Part shown: positions 53,370 to 53,812 of the stretch, piece by piece
How positions within the stretch are numbered: position 1 is the first letter of the stretch
Layout of the letters: every line of letters starts with the position of its first letter
Program-made: the position numbers and the translations under genes
Notes under the pieces: generated by a model
Database searches by the model: none
What the model saw: only the letters and a program-made list of their open reading frames with translations
What the model was told of the DNA's origin: nothing
NCBI GenBank assembly: GCA_005889475.1
Contig: VBGT01000028.1
Coordinates: 1 to 53,812 of the forward strand
DNA length: 53,812 nt
Direction of reading: 5' to 3'
From: Chloroflexota bacterium
Lineage (GTDB): Bacteria; Chloroflexota; Limnocylindria; Limnocylindrales; CSP1-4

Positions 53370-53385
53370 GCCCGCCATGGCGGGC
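53370..53385. promoter_or_regulatory. Perfect 16-bp palindrome between divergent promoters
   Basis: GCCCGCCATGGCGGGC reads the same on both strands. It lies between the FNR -10 box and the ppdK -10 box, overlapping the likely -35 regions of both. This is the expected place for an operator of a dimeric regulator acting on both genes. GC-rich composition makes chance palindromes somewhat more frequent, so this is only a candidate. Confidence 0.45.
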
Positions 53386-53404
53386 TGGCGTGGCCCATCG
53401 GACC

Positions 53405-53410
53405 TACAAT
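53405..53410 (+). promoter_or_regulatory. -10 box of ppdK
   Basis: TACAAT matches the consensus in five of six bases and ends 11 bases before the ppdK ATG, giving a leader of at most a few bases. No ribosome binding site is visible. Confidence 0.55.
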
Positions 53411-53421
53411 CACGGTCCCCG

Positions 53422-53812
53422 ATGACACAGACGGCTGAGCCCATTGCTCCAGAACGCGCCCACAAGGCCGCGCAGCGCTACATCTATGCGTGGGGCGACG
53501 GCGCGGCCGAGGGCAACGGCGGGATGAAGGATCTGCTCGGCGGCAAGGGCGCCGGGCTCGCCGAGATGACCCGCGCCGGGCTCCCGACCCCGCCCGGCTT
53601 CACGATCACCACGGCGGCCTGCAACGACTACTTCGCCGCGGGTGAGAAGCTCCCCGCCGGGCTCTGGGACGACGTCCTCGAGGCGCTCCATGACGTCGAG
53701 CGCCAGACCGGCAAGGGCTTCGGCGACGCCGCGAGTCCATTGCTCGTCAGCGTCCGGTCCGGCGCCAAGTTCTCGATGCCGGGGATGATGGACACCGTCC
53801 TCAACCTCGGGC
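53422..53812 (+). CDS. ppdK: Pyruvate phosphate dikinase, N-terminal part (partial)
   Basis: PPDK interconverts pyruvate + ATP + Pi and phosphoenolpyruvate + AMP + PPi. The 130 visible residues have the start of the nucleotide-binding domain: KDLLGGKGAGLAEMTRAGLP, TPPGFTITTAACNDYF, then LLVSVRSGAKFSMPGMMDT, which are hallmarks of the family. The gene runs off the right edge. It is divergent from the FNR gene. Confidence 0.95.
   Translation, partial: MTQTAEPIAPERAHKAAQRYIYAWGDGAAEGNGGMKDLLGGKGAGLAEMTRAGLPTPPGFTITTAACNDYFAAGEKLPAGLWDDVLEALHDVERQTGKGFGDAASPLLVSVRSGAKFSMPGMMDTVLNLG

Overview
The window is a GC-rich, gene-dense bacterial chromosome segment. Gene order, the F420-type LLM oxidoreductase, the dimeric glycyl-tRNA synthetase, the MutL-like/KOW gene pair and the zinc-binding forms of S14, S4, L24 and L36 all suggest a Chloroflexota-type organism, perhaps a Limnocylindria/Ellin6529-like lineage. 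This placement is inferred from gene content and was not tested by phylogeny. No tRNA, rRNA, CRISPR array or insertion sequence was recognised.

Region 1 (1-17964) is a nearly uninterrupted ribosomal super-operon: the end of tuf, then the S10, spc and alpha blocks (rpsJ to rplO), secY, adk, map, infA, rpmJ, rpsM, rpsK, rpsD, rpoA, rplQ, truA, rplM and rpsI. rpmJ is absent from the ORF track. Genes mostly overlap or sit a few bases apart, and one good internal promoter lies before infA. L5, L15, S17 and L30 carry Ala/Glu/Pro-rich tails that their families lack, and L24 has an internal insertion.

Region 2 (18022-27885) handles envelope precursors and c-di-AMP: a TPR protein, the cdaA-ybbR-glmM module joined to glmS, then acpS, nnrD, alr and a small unknown gene. 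alr seems to start at CTG, overlapping the nnrD stop codon.

Region 3 (28043-35814) holds a MutL-like ASKHA protein, a KOW/barrel protein, the t6A genes tsaE-tsaB-rimI-tsaD, then rsmA, ispE and ridA. tsaD is broken by an in-frame TGA and a TAG 45 bases apart, although the rest of the frame is intact. glmU and a CNNM/CorC-type transporter follow (35888-38730). A 266-bp gap with a repeated motif and a hairpin then separates them from a convergent polyprenyl synthase gene, which is divergent from recO.

Region 4 (40873-42925) contains a 37-residue membrane protein and a secreted repeat protein split by one in-frame TAG. glyS lies divergently beside it.

Region 5 (44577-52106) is the most intriguing part: an AA_synth (DUF1185) protein, an enamidase homologue very like the nicotinate-fermentation enzyme, an LLM flavin/F420 oxidoreductase, a molybdenum hydroxylase (FAD subunit plus a fused 2Fe-2S/Mo subunit like E. 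coli XdhD) and a nucleoside hydrolase. Together they look like an undescribed N-heterocycle catabolic route: nucleoside cleavage, ring hydroxylation, ring reduction or oxidation, then hydrolytic ring opening. The substrate is unknown.

Region 6 (52126-53812) has an NTF2-like gene, a ferredoxin-NADP reductase gene with a one-base frameshift in a G run, a 16-bp palindrome between divergent promoters, and the start of ppdK. Across the window many genes that start a transcription unit show a TANNNT -10 box only 6-9 bases before the start codon, which points to frequent leaderless transcription. The three in-frame stops and one frameshift between 32.9 and 53.3 kb could be assembly errors or true lesions; this cannot be settled from one sequence.
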